DNA of 9,613 bases from a bacterium (GTDB taxonomy: Bacteria > Actinomycetota > Humimicrobiia > Humimicrobiales > Humimicrobiaceae), in NCBI GenBank assembly GCA_030611285.1, contig JAUWQC010000026.1, forward strand, positions 1-9,613, read 5' to 3'. Made by a program: the position numbers and the translations under genes. The notes under the pieces are model-generated. The model was not told where the DNA came from, made no database searches, and saw nothing but the letters and a program-made list of their open reading frames with translations. Below, one piece after another: positions 7,410 to 9,613 of the stretch (the stretch's first letter is position 1; each line of letters begins with the position of its first letter).

Positions 7410-8072
7410 TTAATCTTCTGTGAACCGCAGTTTTTTTAATAGTTTGTCCCCTCCAATTAATGTCAGGACATCATCTTTCTGGAATTTATAGTTGACATCA
7501 GGAGGAGACATGATTTCGTTTTTACTGTTTTTTATACTTATTATAGTTACCCCATATCTGTGTCTTAAATTTAGTTCGATTAAGTTCTTTCCAACTATCG
7601 TTTCAGGGACAGGTATTTCAATAATACTTACATCTGTACTGACCCTCAGGAAATCAATAATATTGGAACTTACCAGGCTTCTTGCAACTCTTTCTCCCAT
7701 ATCTTTTTCGGGATATACTATAATATCTGCGCCAACCTTTGAAAGCACCCTTCCCTGTGTTTTAGTTCCTGCTTTAGCGATTATCTTTTTTGCGCCTTTT
7801 TCTTTAAGAAGCAGGGTTACCAGTATTGAATTTTGGATGTATTTTTCTCCAATGCATACAATAACTGCTTCATAATCAGGGATACCTATAGATTCCAATA
7901 TATCTGCATCTGTTGCATCGCATTTTATTACATCTGTTATATCTTCAGAAATCCTTTGAACCCGATCTTCAGACTGATCTATACCTACCACGCTGTGGCC
8001 GGCTTCTGTTAATGTTCCAGCAACACTTACTCCAAATCTTCCTAATCCTATTACTAAAAATTGTTTTTTCAT
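7410..8072 (-). CDS. ktrA: K+ uptake regulatory subunit KtrA (single RCK)
   Basis: Cytoplasmic gating subunit that forms a ring on the membrane channel KtrB and opens or closes it in response to bound nucleotide. The 220 residues are one RCK unit, the size of KtrA/KtrC and half of the two-unit E. coli TrkA. The Rossmann part begins MKKQFLVIGLGRFG with GxGxxG at 9-14 and Asp32 at the end of strand 2. It continues with CDATD (51-55) and the KtrA-typical YPEKDMG (120-126). The RCK_C domain covers about 138-220 and includes YGVTIISIKN and SPP (189-191), the region where c-di-AMP binds in some Gram-positive KtrA proteins. The start lies 5 bases after the ktrB stop, with GGATAGGA overlapping that stop, suggesting coupled translation. 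The gene ends 27 bases from convergent pyk. TrkA family is certain; KtrA is chosen from size and context. Confidence 0.93.
   Translation of the reverse strand: MKKQFLVIGLGRFGVSVAGTLTEAGHSVVGIDQSEDRVQRISEDITDVIKCDATDADILESIGIPDYEAVIVCIGEKYIQNSILVTLLLKEKGAKKIIAKAGTKTQGRVLSKVGADIIVYPEKDMGERVARSLVSSNIIDFLRVSTDVSIIEIPVPETIVGKNLIELNLRHRYGVTIISIKNSKNEIMSPPDVNYKFQKDDVLTLIGGDKLLKKLRFTED
7418..7437 (+). terminator. Candidate intrinsic terminator after pyk
   Basis: CTGTG and CGCAG form a 5-bp stem (one G-U pair) around an AAC loop, followed at once by seven T. It lies 36 bases after the pyk stop and inside the last codons of convergent ktrA. The stem is short, so strength is uncertain, but position and T-run fit the end of the mfd-prsA-mazG-pyk transcript. 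Confidence 0.45.
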
Positions 8073-8077
8073 AATTC

Positions 8078-9424
8078 CTATCCGATTGTTATTGTTTCTT
8101 CAGGATGAGTTATTTTATTAACTATGCCTCTTATTGCAATAGCTACAGATAAAGTACTGATACCAATTCTACCAATATACATAGTAAGTATCAATATTAT
8201 CTTGCTTGGCGTAGAAAGTGCCGGTGTAATTCCGGTACTTAAACCTACGGTACCAAATGCTGATATTACTTCAAATAAAACTTCTTTTAAAGAGCATCTC
8301 TCAAATATCAGTATCCCGATTGTTGAAATTATAATTAATGCAATTGCGGTCATAGTCAAAGTTAAAGCCCTGTATATTAAACTTGAGGGCAGTTTTCTTT
8401 TAAGTAATGTGACCTCGCTTCTTCCCCTAATAGAGCTCAAACCACCTGCAGTCACAGCAGCAAAAGTGGTGGTTTTTATACCGCCTCCTGTTCCTCCCGG
8501 CGATGCTCCTATGAACATAAAGAAGGCAAGAAAGAAAATAGTGGCAACATTTAAGCTGGCAGTGTTAATGGTGTTAAAGCCAGCTGTTCTGGCAGTGATT
8601 GACTGGAAGAAGCTGGATAGAATTTTAGTTGAAAGAGACCTATTTGCAATTGATTCCGGGTTATTAAACTCAAGAAGAAAAAACATAACTGCTCCAATCA
8701 GTATCAAAGAGGCAGTGGTGATCATAACTACTTTTGCATGCAGTGAAAAATGTTTTACTCTCCTGAAAGTAATAATCTCAGAAATTACAGGAAAACCGAT
8801 TCCTCCAAGTACAATTAAAACCATAAATATTAAATTTAGAGGAATATCTGAGCTAAAACTTTGCAGACTGTTAGAATAAAGAGAAAAACCTGCGTTGCAA
8901 AAAGCGCTGACGGTGTGGAATAAGCTAAAAGTCATTGATGCTTTCAGTGGATAAAACTGCTTAAAATGTAAAATAGCAGTCATAATAATAAATGCAATGA
9001 ATTCTATGGTAAATGTAGTACCTGCTATTACCATGAAAAATTTTGATGCGCTGAAAGGCTGTTTTGAGCCAAAACTGGTATTGATATAAAATTTGTCTCT
9101 AATTTGTATTTTTCTTCCCAGGATTAATCCAAAAATAGAGCCGACGGTCATAATTCCCAGTCCACCTATCTGTATAAAGATAAGTATTACGATTTTACCT
9201 AAGTCAGAAAAATATGTCGGTGTATCCTGAACTATCAGTCCTGTAACACAGATAGCCGAAGTGGAAGTAAAAACTGCATCTATATAGCTAATTTTTCCAC
9301 TTTGGGTCATCTGGGGGATTAATAAAATTAGCGAACCAAGTATTATAGCTATTGCAAAACCAAGCAATACCCGTTCGGCGATTTTTTTTTGGGTACTGGA
9401 AGAAAATAAAGGTATGTCTTTCAT
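8078..9424 (-). CDS. ktrB: K+ transporter membrane subunit KtrB (TrkH family)
   Basis: Polytopic membrane protein of the TrkH/TrkG/KtrB family that conducts K+ into the cell with KtrA. Its 448 residues match KtrB length. The four M1-P-M2 repeats are visible from their pore loops: VTGL (60-63), FCNAGF (175-180), TARTAGFNT (278-286) and FGTVGLSTG (390-398). The four filter glycines are at 62, 179, 282 and 394. Between repeats 3 and 4 lies GASPGGTGGGIKTTT (306-320), the intramembrane gating-loop region. YIGRIG (417-422) near the end carries the conserved Arg419. The ATG at 9424 is the only plausible start: an in-frame stop lies at 9476-9478 with no ATG, GTG or TTG between. No Shine-Dalgarno is visible before it. 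ktrA follows 5 bases downstream, the usual ktrB/ktrA pairing. Na+ dependence cannot be read from sequence. Confidence 0.95.
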   Translation of the reverse strand: MKDIPLFSSSTQKKIAERVLLGFAIAIILGSLILLIPQMTQSGKISYIDAVFTSTSAICVTGLIVQDTPTYFSDLGKIVILIFIQIGGLGIMTVGSIFGLILGRKIQIRDKFYINTSFGSKQPFSASKFFMVIAGTTFTIEFIAFIIMTAILHFKQFYPLKASMTFSLFHTVSAFCNAGFSLYSNSLQSFSSDIPLNLIFMVLIVLGGIGFPVISEIITFRRVKHFSLHAKVVMITTASLILIGAVMFFLLEFNNPESIANRSLSTKILSSFFQSITARTAGFNTINTASLNVATIFFLAFFMFIGASPGGTGGGIKTTTFAAVTAGGLSSIRGRSEVTLLKRKLPSSLIYRALTLTMTAIALIIISTIGILIFERCSLKEVLFEVISAFGTVGLSTGITPALSTPSKIILILTMYIGRIGISTLSVAIAIRGIVNKITHPEETITIG

Positions 9425-9436
9425 TACATTTTTGAG

Positions 9437-9449
9437 TTCAATTATTGAA
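9437..9449. repeat. 13-bp palindrome upstream of ktrB
   Basis: TTCAAT-T-ATTGAA is a perfect dyad with 6-bp arms and one central base, 12 bases upstream of the ktrB ATG. It could be an operator or a weak leader hairpin. Its AT-rich content makes chance occurrence possible. Confidence 0.4.
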
Positions 9450-9512
9450 TAAAATCTAACATATAGGTTGATATTTTAATAAAATTGGCAATTAAAAACA
9501 ACAACTTTATTT

Positions 9513-9544
9513 TTTTAGTGTTATATTATAAAATATTACTAAAA
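9513..9544. repeat. 32-bp imperfect dyad in the divergent control region
   Basis: The half-sites TTTTAGTGTTATATTA and the reverse complement of TAAAATATTACTAAAA agree at 13 of 16 positions, including seven perfect outer pairs (TTTTAGT/ACTAAAA). A minus-strand TATAAT lies at its centre (9530 to 9525). It could be an operator over the ktrBA promoter. The region is nearly all A and T, which weakens the case. Confidence 0.4.
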
Positions 9545-9553
9545 TTTATAAGA
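9525..9553 (-). promoter_or_regulatory. Tentative ktrBA promoter
   Basis: Minus-strand TATAAT at 9530-9525 has only CTTATA (three of six) at 17-base spacing upstream. It would give a leader of about 95 bases before ktrB. An alternative nearer ktrB is TTGTTG, 17 bases, TATTAA on the minus strand, about 9508 to 9475. Neither is strong. Confidence 0.3.
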
Positions 9554-9555
9554 TA

Positions 9556-9583
9556 TTGGCATTATTGTAACATGTGTTATACT
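9556..9583 (+). promoter_or_regulatory. Sigma-70-type promoter firing rightward out of the window
   Basis: TTGGCA (9556-9561, five of six to consensus) is followed by a 16-base spacer and TATACT (9578-9583, five of six), with a TG extended -10 at 9575-9576. Transcription would start near 9590 and run off the window, implying a plus-strand gene beyond 9613 that is divergent from ktrBA. No start codon with a usable frame appears in the last 24 bases. Confidence 0.6.
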
Positions 9584-9613
9584 TACAAAAATATATGTAT
9601 TAATTTTAGCGAG

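Noticed and set aside
7492..7875. 127-codon plus-strand open frame opposite ktrA
   Set aside because: It is antisense to the RCK protein and shows no motif of its own.
8124..8879. 251-codon plus-strand open frame opposite ktrB
   Set aside because: It is fully antisense to a clear KtrB, and its hydrophobic composition and low complexity mirror the membrane protein on the other strand. No family motif is visible.
9485..9513. Second plus-strand promoter TTGGCA, 17 bases, TATTTT
   Set aside because: The -10 is poor (four of six) in a T-run; the promoter at 9556-9583 is clearly better.
9425..9613. c-di-AMP (ydaO-type) or other riboswitch upstream of ktrB
   Set aside because: The leader is short and almost wholly A and T, without the GC-paired helices and conserved cores such RNAs need.
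1..9613. CRISPR array, insertion sequence, tRNA/rRNA, phage or toxin-antitoxin genes
   Set aside because: No spaced direct repeats, transposase motifs, RNA gene signatures or foreign-looking segment were seen on either strand. MazG here is the housekeeping two-domain form, not a mazEF partner.

Overview
The window is AT-rich bacterial chromosome with dense, short-gap gene packing. It looks like housekeeping DNA rather than a mobile or defence region. The Mfd has a DEEQ-type motif II, the foldase is a PrsA-like lipoprotein, and the potassium system is KtrAB-like. The order mfd, foldase, mazG recalls the mfd neighbourhood of low-GC Gram-positive anaerobes. A Clostridia or Halanaerobia-like organism, or a low-GC candidate phylum such as Atribacterota, would fit. 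This placement is an inference, and the sequence alone does not settle it.

Layout. Positions 2-445 (+) hold the C-terminal end of a family GH20 beta-N-acetylhexosaminidase that starts before the window. A 233-base T-rich gap follows, with only a weak candidate promoter. From 679 to 7382 (+) lies a four-gene run: mfd (transcription-repair coupling factor), a prsA-like lipoprotein foldase, mazG (NTP pyrophosphohydrolase) and pyk (pyruvate kinase). The prsA-like gene starts at a TTG 28 bases after mfd. mazG overlaps its 3' end as ATGA, and pyk overlaps mazG as GTGA. These junctions argue for one transcript with coupled translation. A short hairpin followed by seven T at 7418-7437 is the likely end of that transcript, and it lies inside the 3' coding end of the convergent gene.

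On the minus strand, ktrB (K+ channel subunit, 9424 to 8078) and ktrA (RCK gating subunit, 8072 to 7410) form a second operon with a 5-base gap. The last 189 bases (9425-9613) are a divergent control region. It holds a good plus-strand promoter (TTGGCA, 16 bases, TATACT with TG extension) firing out of the window, a candidate minus-strand TATAAT inside a 32-bp imperfect dyad, and a 13-bp palindrome just upstream of a ktrB start with no visible Shine-Dalgarno sequence.

How the genes fit together. Mfd removes stalled RNA polymerase and recruits excision repair, and MazG removes non-canonical NTPs, so those two share a nucleic-acid quality-control theme. The foldase and pyruvate kinase seem to share only the transcript. 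The pyruvate kinase has Lys at the position that tracks K+ independence, which is a small link of interest beside a K+ uptake operon. I found no convincing undescribed multi-gene system, mobile element, RNA gene or CRISPR array.
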